Assembly: GCA_030068075.1 (NCBI GenBank)
Contig: CM057825.1
Location: forward strand, 124,717,239-124,781,238
Source of the DNA: Paguma larvata
Taxonomy: Eukaryota > Chordata > Mammalia > Carnivora > Viverridae
Length of the DNA stretch: 64,000 nucleotides
Direction of reading: 5' to 3'
This document shows positions 41,500 through 54,790 of the stretch, one piece after another (the first letter of the stretch is position 1; each line of letters begins with the position of its first letter). The position numbers and the translations under genes are program-made. The notes under the pieces were generated by a model. That model worked only from the letters and a program-made list of their open reading frames with translations, did not search any database and had not been told where the DNA came from.

Positions 41500-42560
41500 A
41501 CCAGTTCCCAGGCGGCGGTTCTGGCGGCGGCAGAGAGACTCCCCTGTCTGCACTGAGGTCAGGCCGGTCCAAACGCGCCAGCCAAGCCCTGCCGATGCAC
41601 ACAGAGGTGAATTCCAGGGACGCGGCCACAGGGCTGACCCCACGTGTCTAGGAAACGGCGCACCTCGCGTGCGGAAACCCTGGCGGCGGGCTCCAGGGTA
41701 AAGCCCAGACGGGCCTCATCCCAAGTTACGGGCAGCTATGCGCAAAGGGCCTCCCGAAGTTGCGGGGAGAGGTGGGAACGGATCAGCCCATAAAAAAGAA
41801 AAGAAAAGAAAAGACAAACGAAAGCAATCTCTCTTTCCAAACCGTAAAGAGGCCCGTTCCGTCTCCGTGTCTCCGCAGTTCCCGTTTACCAACCCCCTCG
41901 CCACTCTGCGACAGTTCATTATTGTCGTCCTGATGAATACGGGGACAAGTTAACCTCTGAATGGGTCCCCGCAGCAGGAATAATAAATAGGGCCTCTCGG
42001 CGGCGTCAGGGGGAGGACCGAAGGGGCCGGCGGGGCTCCTGGGCCCCCTCGCGCGAAGCCTCAGGCCTCCCAGGGTCAGCGGCCGCAGCTCCATTTGGCA
42101 ACCCCAGAAAGCGCCTTTCGGGGCCCTGAGCCGGGGCCATTTTCACATTTACCGCTTCACCGAGTCCCCATCTGACGGGGATGAATAGGCATTTAGCGAA
42201 TTTACTTAGCGATGCTTCCACATGAAATCGTCTCAAAAGATGACATCTTGGGGGAGGGAGGGCAGCGGTGGGGGGGGGCTGCGGACTTCAGGCCCAGAGT
42301 GGGGGGGGGAGGTAAGGCCGCCTTTCAAAGCAAAGCCCTGTGTGCCTCGCTTGGCTGGACCGGTGTGGGGCCAGGGGACCCCTGCCTCCCCGTCCCGAGG
42401 GGCCCCGCCTCCCGGCTCGCCCTTGGAGAGAAACGCTTGTTCCGCACGCCGAAACGGGTGTCCCCTGCCCTTCTTCAAGGGGACACGCAGTTCGGCGGGG
42501 GCCCGACGTTCCTGTTACTGCTTTCCGACGCCTGTCTCTGATTGCCCACATAATATTTAG
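41500..42560. promoter_or_regulatory. CpG-rich unique segment with AT-rich, TAAT-bearing motifs
   Basis: About 1 kb without a recognisable interspersed repeat, with several CpG clusters (about 41510-41720, 42000-42130 and 42390-42530). Between them lie A/T-rich, conserved-looking blocks, for example 'aataataaatagg' and 'gaatttacttagcgatgc', and just past the end 'cataatatttagttctcc' and 'gataattaacagcc'. It could be an intronic enhancer or an alternative promoter. This rests on composition only. Confidence 0.35.
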
Positions 42561-43013
42561 TTCTCCTCCGATAATTAACAGCCCGCGATCTGTTGACATT
42601 TTATGCAGTTCCAGCCTCTCTCTCTCTCTCCCTCTCCCCACCACCTACGTTCTCACTCCTTTTCTGGCGGAGTCATTTGTCAAGCGGCTCCCGTAGCTCC
42701 TCACTTGTGCCGGTCTCTACGAGTTCCTTCCACTTTTTGTGGAAATCGTTAGAAGACACGTTTCTTTGTCCACGCCCACCCCTCTATGACCATGACTCTG
42801 CGCCCCTCACTGGCAGCTTTGGCGGCCACTGGGCCGTCTGTGCAGAAATACGCACATTAGTAAATGTTAAAGTAAGTGATTTATTTTAATAGTCATTTAT
42901 TTCAATAAATAAACTTGCTGTAATCTAAACTTATTGGAATCATGTGACAATCTCTGTTGAAATGAATAAATGAATGATAAAAAAGCTCTGAACATTAAAA
43001 AAAATTTTAAAAA

Positions 43014-43228
43014 GGGGGTGGCTGGCTCAGTCGGTTAAGCGTCTGATTTCGGCCCAGGTCATGACCTCATGGCTTGTGAGTTCGATCCTCAGATCGGGCT
43101 CTGTGCTGACGGCTCAGAGCCTGGAGCCTGCTTCAGATTCTGTGTCTCCCTCTCTCTCTGCCCCTGCCCCGCTCGTTCTCTCTCTCTCTCTCTCCCTCAA
43201 AAATAAACATTAAGAAAAAATTTTTTTA
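43014..43228 (+). mobile_element. CAN SINE
   Basis: Sense SINE with a slightly shortened head (gggggtggctggctcagtcg), 'gttcgatcctcagatcgg', 'agcctggagcctgcttcaga' and an A-rich tail. Possible target copies are 'aagctctgaac' (about 42982) and 'aagctccaaac' (about 43231). Confidence 0.95.
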
Positions 43229-43599
43229 AATAAGCTCCAAACCATGACCATTTATGAAATTGTCCACCATGCCCCAGACCCTGAAGCAGGCTTTTGCCAC
43301 ATTTTATTGCATTTAATATTCACAAAGACTCCCCAGCGCAAGTTTCATTCCCATTGTGTGGATGGGCAGCTGAGACTCAAAGAAACTGCCGCTTAGTGAG
43401 GCAGAGAGCCAGGATGAGAATCTGGTTCCCAGCGTCAGCGCCGGTCGTGCCCTTTGCTGCTAGACTGTTTGCATCAATGAGTGCGTGAATGAACCAATGA
43501 ATGAAGGGTGAACAAATGAAGGAAGGAAGAAATGAATGAATGAGTGGCCAAGTGAATGGATGAGTTCCGTCCCAGGTGCGGGCGCTCGAATGCCCCCCG

Positions 43600-43755
43600 T
43601 TCAGAGCCTGGTCTTCGGATGAAGAGCTTCAGCCCGCTGTTATTAGAAATACAGTAACTCAGGCTCCACCCTGGACCTGCTGAGTCAAATTCCGCTTTCT
43701 AACAAGATTCCCAGGGGCTGCGTGTGCCCTTTAAAGTTTAAGAGGGGCTGCTTTA
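43600..43755 (+). mobile_element. MER5A-like element
   Basis: 'ctggtcttcggatgaagag', 'ctgctgagtcaaattccgc' and 'gattcccaggggctgcg' follow the MER5A order. Mutated. Confidence 0.5.
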
Positions 43756-44839
43756 TGTGAAGCGTGAATATGGTGGTTAATTCTCTTCCTCTTTTCCTGC
43801 TTCACCTTCTCCCTGAGGCCTGTTCCTGAAAGCCCGGACTTCCAGCATGTTACTTTCATCTCCGTAAGCCTCAGGTGTTGGGAGTATTAAATAAAATAAT
43901 GCGTGTAAGACCTGCGCCGTAAGCACCGGGCATACAGTAAGCCCTTGATAAATGTTAGCGGTTATTTAATAGTATTATTATTGCCATCTTGAATATCAGA
44001 AGCTTAAGACATTTTGAACGGGAGACAGCAGTGTAATGACCCAACCGGATTTGAACTCGGGAAGCTTTCTGAGCTTAAGGCCCAGGGGACGTCCTGCAGA
44101 CATCCCGTGGTTTGAGAAATGCCCCGTAGAAGGGACCCGCCTCCTCTCCCGGCTGGTGTGAGCATTACCAACTGGCTCCCCCGGGGCCACCCCAATACTG
44201 TGTGTGTCTCAGAGGCATCGTGGCTCTGGGCATGAGGACACACAGAGCTAGTGGGGCCCAGCTCAGCTCTCAGGCCCCTCCGATACCCGGGAGCCCCGTC
44301 ACGGCCAAGCCTGTCTGCTGGCAGCACGAGACAGGGAGAGGAGGGACAGGCGGCCCACTCCACCTCCACTTGCAAAGAGCACAACACAGAGTCAGCCGTG
44401 GAACCTCTCTACGCGCCTCCTGCCTGCCAGGCTGTGGCCCAGCACCCCTTCTCTGATACAGGATGCTAAGGAGAATCCACCAGAGGTATGGCTACTGGCA
44501 AGGCAAAAGCTAAGCACGGGGGTTTTCGTGAATGTCAGGACTCAAGACCTCCACCCCTGATGCTGCCGGGTCTGTGCCAAGCCCAGAGGGCACCAGATCT
44601 CGGCCTTGAGCATGCGGCGGGGCGGGGGGGGCATCTGAGGAGCAGAAGTGTGCACGGTGGCAGGGGACGAAGGGCCAGGGCGTGGGGCAGGCCTCGGGTG
44701 TCAGAATAAACACGCTGTACTCCCCCAGCTCCGTTCACTGGCGTATCATCTGCACGGTTCTTTCAGCTGTACGTTCGCTGTAATGTTCAATTTAATAGCG
44801 CTCCAGCTTTACCCTCTGCGACAATATTTGCAGTATCTC

Positions 44840-45260
44840 AAATTCCGGTAAAATACACATCGCATAAAATTTGCCATCTTAACCACGTGTAAGTGTTACA
44901 GTGCAGTCGTATTCAGTGCCTTCATACTGTTCGGCAACCGCCAAGCACCACACATCTCCAGAACGCTTTTCAAGGGAAACCCTGAACCCGTTAAAACGGG
45001 AACTCCCCATTTCCCCTCCCCCAGCTGCCGGCAGCCCCCATTCCGAGTCCTGTGTCCGGGAACGAACGATTTCATAGAGGAGTCAAACCCTCCTGTAAGG
45101 GGGACCAGATGGTATTTGTCTTTTGGTGACTGGCTACTTTTTCCCCTTAGCCCAGTGTGCTCAAGGTAGATCCCTGTCCGGGCGTGTGTCACTATTTCCC
45201 TTCTGAGGCTCCGTAATTCTGATACACCGTATTTATGGGTTTTTTTCCCCATTACACATG
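44840..45260 (-). mobile_element. Old L1 (L1M) fragment
   Basis: 'taaaatttgccatcttaaccacg', 'ctgtgtccgggaacgaacg', 'gtatttgtcttttggtgactggc' and 'tcaaggtagatccctg' are antisense L1. Old L1 sequence of similar type seems to resume at about 46050-46265. Confidence 0.6.
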
Positions 45261-45408
45261 AAAAGCAATAATGACTACTTATCTATGTACTTCCTGAAGC
45301 ACCTGGGCCACCAGGGGCACGTGGAGAGTGGTCAGCTGTCCTGGTTTGTCCAAGACTGAGGGGGTGTCCAGGACACAGATGTTTTAGTTTTAAAATCAGA
45401 TGGTCCTG

Positions 45409-45599
45409 GGGCGCCTGGGTGGCTCAGTCAGTTAAGCATCCCATTATTGATTTCGGCTCAGGTCATGATCTCATGGTTTGTGAGGTGGGCTCCGGGCCGG
45501 GTGCGGAGCCTGCTTGGGATTCTCTCCCTCTCCTTCTCTCTCTGCCCCTTCCCTGCTCACGCTTTCTCGCTCTCAAAAATAAACAAATAAATAAATAAA
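45409..45599 (+). mobile_element. CAN SINE with perfect target-site duplication
   Basis: The SINE lacks part of the middle (after 'gtgaggtgggctccgg') and resembles the older 'cttgggattctctccctctc' subtype. The flanks aaaatcagatggtcctgggg at 45392-45411 and 45597-45616 are identical over 18-20 bp (the last G's overlap the SINE head). Confidence 0.95.
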
Positions 45600-46748
45600 A
45601 TCAGATGGTCCTGGGGAAACCATCATGAGCTGTGGCATACGGGGTGCTGAGAGCTGTGTGACCCCAGGAAAAATGTCCTACTTGTCTTTTTCCAAGGAGC
45701 TCAAGATTGCACAAAGCTGTGCTGCGGGGAAGGCTAACTGTAACCCTTTTCCTACGCTTCTAAAACTAGCATTCTGCAGCTTAGTCCACAGCAAGACAGA
45801 CCGAGAAACAACAAAAGCAGCAGAAATAACAGCACCTAGCCCTTGAGGGCCTGCAGTGGGGCCACTGTCCGCAGCGCTCTGCGTCCTCCTGCACCCTGTG
45901 ACCTCCCTGTGAGGAGGTGCTGGCAGGCTCACGTTCGTTATGACACACAGGGGAGCGTGTGTGTCCATGGCTTTTTTAGGTCGTGATCTATCCTGCGGAC
46001 CTGTGTCATCAGCAGCACGTACCAGCAGACTTCATCCTTCTAAGGGCTACACGGAATCTTCTGGAAGGGACAAGGCCAAGCCCCTCGTGATGGATATTTA
46101 CCTGGCGCGCTTTGCTCGCCTCCCTTACAGATACCGCTCCTGCGGACTTCCGTGCGGGTGTATCTTTTCCACATGTGGGTGTGATAGATTTCCATAGGAT
46201 TCGATTCCCAGATGTGGAACTGTTCACGCAAAGGGCACTTTGTAGTCTCTCTTTGCTTTTGGAAAGACACTGCATAGACTGAGGTTACCCCCAGACCCAG
46301 GGCGGGGCTCACTCCACCGCGCAGCAACCAAGCCAGCGGGCTCCCAGGAATACAGGGACGGAGAAGGAAATTGCAGAGGTGATATAAGGCGGGGGGTGTC
46401 CGGAGGGGGCGGGGCTGGTGGGCTTCCTCAGCAGGCTAAGCAGGCCTAGCAAGGGCCTTGTGGTTTCCGCATGGCACCGACAGCCAGTGGGATGCGAATG
46501 AGCCTCTGTCAGGCAGCAAGGGGTGTGTGTGTGAGAGAGACACACACAGAACTATCCAGTGCCTGGGGCAGCTGCTCCAGCTGGTGCCCATCTGTCTGTT
46601 AACAGCACAGGGATTTTCAACCAGGGCACCTCGGACAATACTTCTCAGGAGCCTGGCTACAGTCGTGAGATGAGTGGGCATCGGGTCTAATTCCATTCTG
46701 TTCTTCCCGGACTCGGCACTAGATGCTCAACAAACATTCGCCGTCGTT

Positions 46749-46778
46749 GTTAACGAACGTCCGTTTAACGAACGTCCG
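46749..46778. repeat. 15-bp tandem duplication
   Basis: (g/t)ttaacgaacgtccg occurs at 46749-46763 and 46764-46778, with one difference. Confidence 0.95.
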
Positions 46779-47023
46779 AGGGAGCGCAGGGCAGGGCTCG
46801 TGGCCCGCCAGGGCGGAGAGCCCCATCGCTCACTTGCACGCGCACATCCCTGCCTTTGCTCAGACTGTTTCCTCTACGGGACATGCTCCTCCCGTGTCTT
46901 TGAACGGGGCGGGGGCGGGGAGCGGGGCGCGTGGGGCAGGAGAAAACACTTAGTAACCTTGCCTGTGCTGCTTATAGTGTTAAGTATCCCTCCCCCTTTC
47001 ATCCGCAATTCCCGCACCCAGCA

Positions 47024-47070
47024 GGAACTAGTTGATACATGAATAAAGGAACTTAGTTGATACATGAATA
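47024..47070. repeat. 23/24-bp tandem duplication
   Basis: 'ggaac(t)tagttgatacatgaata' occurs twice in a row, differing by one inserted T. Confidence 0.95.
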
Positions 47071-49759
47071 GAGTAGGCGTGGCGGAAGTCTTGCAGGAAG
47101 GTGGACTGCAGACTTGGCCCTTCGCGCTCTGGGTCCATAGCCCGGCCTCTTTGCAATCCCGCTCTCCTCATGCTAGGTCAGCTTTAGGGGCGCGCTCTGT
47201 TTCTTTAGAAAGACAGCCAGGAAACAGCCACCTGAGACCGCAGCCACCATCTAAGGCGTCCTACTTCCTTTTAAGGGGACCCGTCATTGAACACAGGCTG
47301 CACGTCATGAGGTGACACAGATACAGCCTCCTGTCCCGAGCGTGGGCCTTTGTGCCACGCATGTCTAAAATCAGAGCCGAGGCCACTATTTTCTCTTGTT
47401 GCATTCCAGCTCGCAGATGGATTCAAACCCATTTTTCCACGCGGCTTATTTCTTTTTGGGTGTTGGGGGGCAGAGGGGGGGAAGACCCTCTCAATGCTCT
47501 GTCCACGACCCTCCAAGCAGGTTTTGCTGGGACCTTACCAAAGTCATCTTGCCTACCAGCAAATCTCTCAGGAAGGCCAGAATTCCAGAATGACAAGAAG
47601 AAAGGCCAACTTCAGGGTTCTCCACAGAAGACTCAAGAGCAAAAGCACTGGAGAGTTGAGAGAAGGGCAACCCCTGATTTATCTGATAAAGCCAAAGCGT
47701 ACAGTGAGACCCACTTTTGCGAAGACACAGGGGGAAAGGTATGGAAAGAGCTAGGTGCTGTATTTCTTCCTGGGCCCCACGGGCATAATGACAGCCACAG
47801 TGGGTAACCCGAGAAAAGTGAACTGGAGAAAATGCTGCCCCAGCTTTCAGATTCCACTCTAATCATCCTCCGGAAAGTAGTCGTATGATTTTTCTAGAAC
47901 CTAAGTCTGCCCATATCCCCTAACATCCTTCAATGGCTCTCCGTCCCCTGCAGGGCAACGCTCTCGTGCCTTAGTAAGGTGTACATAGTGGCTCGTGAGC
48001 TGGCCCGCCTGCTGAATTCTGCATTATTTGAAGTTTTCTCAGTGTTCTGTGCTTCATGACTGTGACTTTGAACACTCTCATAAAACTTTGCGCTCCTGGA
48101 AACATGACTTCTTACCTCCTCGACAGGGCAGGGGCCAGATACCCGGAACCACAGTGGATAAGGTGGTCACGGTCTCCGTCCTCCAGTAGCACAGAGGACA
48201 AGGGAGGAGGCAGACAGACAGGCAGATTCTCGTGACACGGGGTCAAACGCCAGGTGACATAAAGCACCGAGAATCCTGGAGACACCAGGGGAGCAGCTCC
48301 TCCCCTCCGCGCAGGCGGGCGGCAACCTGGAGAGCCACCTGGCTGATACAACTCCATCACTTTTGATTGGATTTATCTTTTCGTTACCAGCGAAACCGAT
48401 GCAGAATTAAAACACGCTCACTGCATTTGCAGGAACTGGCAAACCATTTCTCAAAGCCTCGACGCTTTCACAGAACACTTGTAAGACACACATTTTTCAT
48501 TTTAAACATACATAAGCCATTCTAAGAGGCAGTTTATCTGGCGTTCCATCAGTGGGAACTCTTAACATGTCAGCCCTTCCTGCAGACGGCTGTAACGGAA
48601 AGGTAACTGACAAGAATCAGCACCCGGAGGCCATGCCCGATCCCAGAACACTGCTGGAATCATGAATGCAGAACGGAATTGCCATTCAGCCTCGCGTGTG
48701 TGAGCGCGTGTGTGTGCATATGGAGTCTGTTTGATTGTATTTTAATTTTCTGAAATCTGGTTGTCCTCATTTGCCACGAGACATCGCAAACGAGTGGAAC
48801 ATTTGGCTAACAAATTCTGCATCCCCTTACGATGACTGATTATACCCAGTTATTTGATTTGGTTTGGGAGGGGAGGGGATGAGAGGAGGCCCGCTCTGGA
48901 GGACACAGAAAGCTTGAATCTTGAAAGTAAATGTGCTGTAAGCGAGAGAGCCAAAACTTGGCTCTAATGAAAGCTGTGTTTGCAGAAAATTCTCCCCGAT
49001 CGTTGCCGTTTTGTTACTATTCGATTTTGAGAAAATTCCTGAAGCTCGGCTGAGCCTTAGTTTTCTAATCTGAAAAATGGGGATAAAAATGGTATGGGAG
49101 CCACCTGTGTATTGTGCTGAGTCACTAGAAGCCCTGGGCAGGAAGTCTCCATATCCTGTGCTTGGAAAGGCCACAGGAAAGGCATGCCCGCCACTTGCCA
49201 GACCTCCATGATGCTGTGTGACATTGCTAATACTACCGCCTGTGTGCCTAGCCCTAGTAGAAGTTACATATATTCGAGTCCCTTGACTGGAAGCCACCCG
49301 AGGACAGGAACTTTATCTGATTCATCTGTATTTCCTCAGGGTCCAGCACAGGCCTGAAACACACATTCTAGCAGCTTGATGTCTCTTTCTGAGGCTCAGC
49401 CTGTGTGTGCTGCATTCCATAATGAGAGCCTTTGTTCCCTATGCTGGGACCACCCTTCCCCCATCCTTGCCTGTTAACCCCCCGCTGTCTTTAAAATAAC
49501 TGGCCAAGCATCAGATCAACCAGAAAAGGCTGGCGTATAAATGAGCACTAAACTGAATGAAATTTTATTGATAAGCTCAACTCTCCCTCTGTGTGTATGG
49601 CTGAGAACAGAGTTCTTTTCACCCTTCCACACTCCCCTGGGTTTGCTCCAATGACGGCGGTGACCTACCTATCATCTCAATTTATCTATTCCAGTTTCAA
49701 CACACATAGACGTCCCTAACACGCCAACAAAAATTAGAGCGGTGTGTCAAGTATTTCAA

Positions 49760-49960
49760 ATAATGAGACCAGAGAGATGCCGGTTCAAGTCCTGATGGCC
49801 CCACTTACTGGCTGCGTGCCCTGGACGGGTCATTTCTGCGATCTGAAGCTCAGTTTCCTCATACTTAAAACTGAGGATGAGAACACCCACTTCACAGGGT
49901 TGCTGTGAGGATTAAATCCAATACCAGGATATTAACCGTTGCTTGCAACTGAAAAATCCA
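49760..49960 (+). repeat. MIR SINE
   Basis: 'ggttcaagtcctgatggcccc', 'ctcagtttcctcatacttaaaac' and 'ggttgctgtgaggattaaatc' are the MIR core and 3' part. Confidence 0.75.
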
Positions 49961-51425
49961 GGCTGATACGGATATACTGGTAGTAGGAGTGGCGTCGGGT
50001 AGGATAATGAACGGCGGGCAGGGGAAAGCCGCAGACGCAGACTGGGGAACCTAGCCCACAGAATGCTACAAAGTAGCTATTATTCTTCCTGCTGCTGTTA
50101 CTCGTGCGCCTCCTCCAGGACTTCCGACTCCTCCAGGACTAGGTTCTGTATTTCACAGCTGAAAAGATGTAACAAGGTTCTCCATCCCCTGCAGCTTCAG
50201 GGTCAGGTCGGTTCCGATTTGAGCCCCAGGGCGGGCTCGAGCTCCAAGGATGGTTGACTGTCACCTTTGGGCAGCCTGCCAAGCTCCCTAGCCTGTCCTT
50301 GCCAGAGTAAGGTCAGAATGCACTGGAACCCAGAAGAGAAGCCACATACTCCTCTGTGGAAAAACAAACCTCAAGCCAACACAGATTCTTGGCTCAAAGG
50401 ACTGATTTTAGAGGATGAGGACATGCTGCCTCCAGAATCTTCTCTCCCTGCAGATTCTAAGCCTGTTTATTTATTTCGGAGCGTTGATGAGAAGTTATGC
50501 AAGGAATCAGGCTGTTTCAACAGAGGACATGGGCTCTGAGGCAGTAACTGGACAGTTCCTAGAGGCAGAAAGCTTCTGAAATGTTTTAAAAGAGAATTTA
50601 TCATACAGATGAGGGGTTCTCAAACTGGGTCTGGGGGCAGCACTAGGTTCCGCGGGGCCAGTGAGGCCTCAGGACAGCGCGCTTGAGATTTCCCCAGAGA
50701 AATCTGTCCCCTGCTTTCCACACTGCGAGAAGGGTCAAGTAGGAGTAAAATATTCAGTAGTTTAACACTCAAAGTTCAAATATGATGAAAGGAGATGGCC
50801 GATTTGGATTCCAATGGGGGGGAGCAGAGAAGGGAGAGTATAGCAGGTGACTAATCCCCTGTGGCAGGTCTGGCTGAGCTCTGCCCTGTCTGACCTTGGA
50901 TGGGAGCACTTTCGTGGGGCACTCTTGCATTCCGAGTAGGGGCATCATGATAGAACACACTCCGTACAGCTGTTTTGAAGATACAGAGAATGACGCATGT
51001 AGTTAAGCACTTAGCATGGGTGCTTGGTATACAGCAAGCACTTAGTTGGTATTACCTGTGTTCCTGTGGGGGCTATGAAGTAAATTCCTTTCTTCTTTCC
51101 TCCCTCTTTTCCTTCCTCCCCTTTCCTTTGACACATGTTTGAGCATTTCCTAAGTGCCCAAAATCGCGTTGAGTTCTGACGTTAGACAGGAATTCAGCTT
51201 TTTAAACCACTGGTATCACCTTGAGTCACGCAGACCTGTTTCAGGGGGGGTAACTTAAGCCCTGGTCTGACTGTACATGAGCCCAGGCTTCCTGCTCCTT
51301 GGGTAAAAGTCACTCATTTCCGGGTATTCCTGCGGTATTTACTCAGAGGTAATACCTATTTCTACTCCCCTTGTGTTCCTGACTGATAGTGACTGATAGA
51401 GTGTTTCTTACAAAAAAAATATTTA

Positions 51426-51651
51426 GGGGCGCCTGGGTGGCTCAGTGGGTTAAGTGTCCGACTTTGGCTCAGGTCATGATCTCGGGGTTCGTGACTTTGA
51501 GCCCTGCATCGGGCTCTGTGCTCTGTGCTGACAGCTCAGAGCCTAGAGCCTACTTTGAATTCTGTATCTCCCTCTCTCTGTCCCTCCCCTGCTGACACTC
51601 TATGTCCCTCTCTCTCAAAAATAAATAAACAGTATAAAAAAATTAAAAAAA
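51426..51651 (+). mobile_element. CAN SINE
   Basis: It starts ggggcgcctgggtggctcag, with a small duplicated block 'gctctgtgctctgtgctgac', and ends 'tctctcaaaaataaataaac' with a tail. The flanks 'aaaatattta' and 'aaagatattt' are weakly alike. Confidence 0.95.
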
Positions 51652-52834
51652 GATATTTGACGTCATCTGGGACTATTCCGAAAACCTGCTCACATATTAA
51701 GTATGCCGAAAGGTGCTACTACAATTTCATTGATCAGTAATAAAATATTTTCCGGGGCTGGTCCTTGGATATTTACATGGTTTGGATGGTGAAAGAGGAT
51801 TATGTCGTAAACCGTCAAACAGGAGAGTGCCGGATGGGAGCAGATCTGTTTTGTTCATGTCACTGCACCCCCCATCCAGCCAGTCAGCGAACACTAACGT
51901 CACACCTACTACACGTCGAGGTACTGTTCTAGGTGCTGGAGGGACAGTGACGACTGAGACCCAGTCTCCGTGAGAGGTGGCCCCGGTGACTCGAGGCACC
52001 CACTGTACGTCTGGGATTAGCGTCTCTCCTACGTATGACGACTGGCAGGAGTTATATACTATTCTTGCAAGAATCAAGAAAACAGCCATTGTGATCGTTT
52101 TCTGTGTTCTGAGGTTCCGACAAGGGACCCCAGTTAAGAAAGGCTTGGCCGGCACAACGCCTGGCACCTAATAGTTGCTTCACACCTACAGGGACAAATG
52201 CGGAATGTAATTCCTAGGGCTCTGCCAGGTTCCTGAAGTGGAATTTATAAACTCACGCGGCGTCGCTCTCATGCTAAGGCAGAGAGATAACTGGGCGGGT
52301 ACAGCGGAGATGAGCACAACTGAGTGACAGCCGGATGTGCCGCCGGTCTGCGGGGACACTGCTCGGCCTCAGGTGACCCAGTTCTAAAGCCTGCTGTGTG
52401 ATCTTGCAAGTTCCTGAGCCTCAGTGTCCTGGTCTGAGCGGGGCAGAGAAGTGATGAGATCGCGGGTGTGAAGGCTTGTCACCCAGGGCCCGGCACACAG
52501 GAAGTGCCTGATTATCCCACAGCTGTTGTCACTCAGTCCCTCTGAGGGACGGACAAGGAGGCCTGCCTTCCCTAGGCACGCCACGCTGCCACCTATAGTC
52601 AGCAGGCCTTTCCCTGGGGGAAGCCAAGCCCTTGGGATGCGGACATGGCCCAAGAGCTTGAGAACAAAGCCAAGGCTAACGTCTCTCTGTGCCTGGTTCT
52701 CTCGCTGTCCCCCTCCCCCGAAGGCTGAGGTCGACCAAAAAGGAAACCCTCAGAAGCTCGAATCCCTCCCTTCCCACCTTACCTTCTTCCTATTTCTTCC
52801 TTTTCTCTCTTAGGCAGTCGGACCATATACATTC

Positions 52835-53330
52835 AAAAGTCACCCTAATACCGAGAAGAATTGAAAAGCCGGTGTTGAAACAAACACTTGTGTATAAACA
52901 TTCACAGCAGCAGTATTCACAACAGCAACAGGGGGAAACAACCCAAACCTCCACGGAGGGGTGAACAGAGAAACCAGATGTGGTGCGTCCACACAGTGGA
53001 GCATTCAGCCTGAGGCGGAACGAGGTACCGACACCTGCTACTGTGCGGGTGGACGTCGTGAACACTATGCGAAATGAGACCGGCCGGGCTCAAAAGACCA
53101 CCTCATACAGGGTTCCATTCATATGAAGTATCCAGAATACAGTATCCAGCCCGCACACTGGTGACTGCCGGGGCCCAGGGACAGGAAGAAATAAAGAGCG
53201 ACGGCCTACTTATGAGCTTTTCGGGATGACTCGAGTGCCTGGCACTGGGGTGAGGGTGGTGGCACAACACGGCGAACGGACTGAATGTCACTCACGGTGA
53301 TGTCTATCGGTTGAACCCCAATATTTCAAA
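52835..53330 (+). mobile_element. Old L1 3' fragment
   Basis: 'acacttgtgtataaacattcac', 'agcagtattcacaacagc', 'gatgtggtgcgtccacacagtg' and 'ggttccattcatatgaagtat' match old L1 ORF2-end and 3' UTR order. Inactive. Confidence 0.65.
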
Positions 53331-54747
53331 CTGAAAAAAAACCAAGTTCGGCGTAACGTAGCTACGACAACAACCGTGCTTGGCGCGTTGTCAACCGTCC
53401 ACACATGTCATGCGTTGATCCTCACGAGTCCTCTAGAAAGAAGGCAGCAGTAGCTGCAGTTTACAAGGGACACACTGAGCAGCTCACGACGGGCTGGCTC
53501 ACGTGGGAACCGTGCCGCTGCCGCCGCCAACTATGGGGGACAGAAGTCATGGGCTCCAGGAACCGGGTCTATAAGCCACTGTCATTTTGCCTTCCCAACG
53601 GCCTCCTGTTGTGGCTACCGCTATTATGACCCATCTTGCAGACGAGGAAGGACAAAGGAGTTACGTGACCTCTGCTGGCTGAGACAGGCCATGCGTAACA
53701 GAAGCAGGGACTTGCGCCCGGCCACCTGACCTCAGAGTCCCAGGGCTCCGTCACGGAGGCGTGGCCACGGACACTGAGGGAAGGCAGTCAGCACCGTGTC
53801 CGCCTCCTGGCCGTGGTCGTGGGAGACGAGGCCGGCGAGGTTCCCTGCCACACGGTGCCCAGAAATCACTTGGGATTCGGACCGTCTCCCAGGCTGCGGG
53901 GAAGCCAGCGTGCGGCCGGCCAAGTGGGACGTGTCACCATCTCTGCCCGCTGGGCTCCCTCAGGGGGCCCCCCTGGGGCGGGGCTGGCACCTCCAGTTAA
54001 GTGGAGAGCAGCGGAGCCGACCTGAGGATTTATAGAACCCACCACGGCTCATTGTCCTTCTGAAATGGACTCTCTGGCGCTTTGGAATGTTTTCCACTTT
54101 CATGGTGGGGAAATCCGAGAAAGCCTCTAGCTGAAAGAAATAAGACAAAACCTTTCCACGGGTCTTCAGTCCAGGAAGCAGCTCAGAGGGGAAAACCGTG
54201 CGTTGCCGCCCAATGCTGTTGGAGGGGTGGCCGCTGGCCGCTCGTCTGCTCCCGCAGCCCCCACCGCACGGGGGACTTGCTGAGCTCCTGCGCGTGCCAG
54301 GCACGGTGCCAGGCTCTAGAGACACAGCCTCGGCGACGACCTGGCACTTCCGTGCCTGTGGGACTGTCAGCCTAGTGAACCGGTGGGTCTAGGCCACCCT
54401 ACTGCCCTTGGGCATTGAGCGCTTGCTCCACGCCGGGCAGGGCCCTGCAAATTCCACGGTTTCATCCTCACGGCGAAGGCCGAGGTAGGGAATGGTGACG
54501 CTGCCCACGTCACAGACGAGACGACCGACATGTGCACAGGATGAGCAACCCACCCCCAAGTTTTGGGGCCAGTAAATGAGATGGGCGGGTTTGGACTCTG
54601 CTGCCTCCTCACTTCCCCATACGGCTCGACGGCCCGAGCCCCAGGAGAGTTCTACCAAACAGAGAACCGAAAGAGGGTTTCTGCGTCCAGCTCCAGCTTA
54701 TACCGTCTCCCCAGGAACCCCCGGGGCATGGAAGGGAAGAGAGAGGC

Positions 54748-54749
<2 letters not shown>

Positions 54750-54787
<38 letters not shown>
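54750..54787. repeat. (AG)n microsatellite
   Basis: About 18 uninterrupted AG units. Confidence 0.95.

Positions 54788-54790
<3 letters not shown>

Noticed and set aside
50267..50539. 90-residue hydrophilic open frame on the plus strand
   Set aside because: It has no domain, no clear splice sites, and is antisense to XYLT1; best explained by chance.
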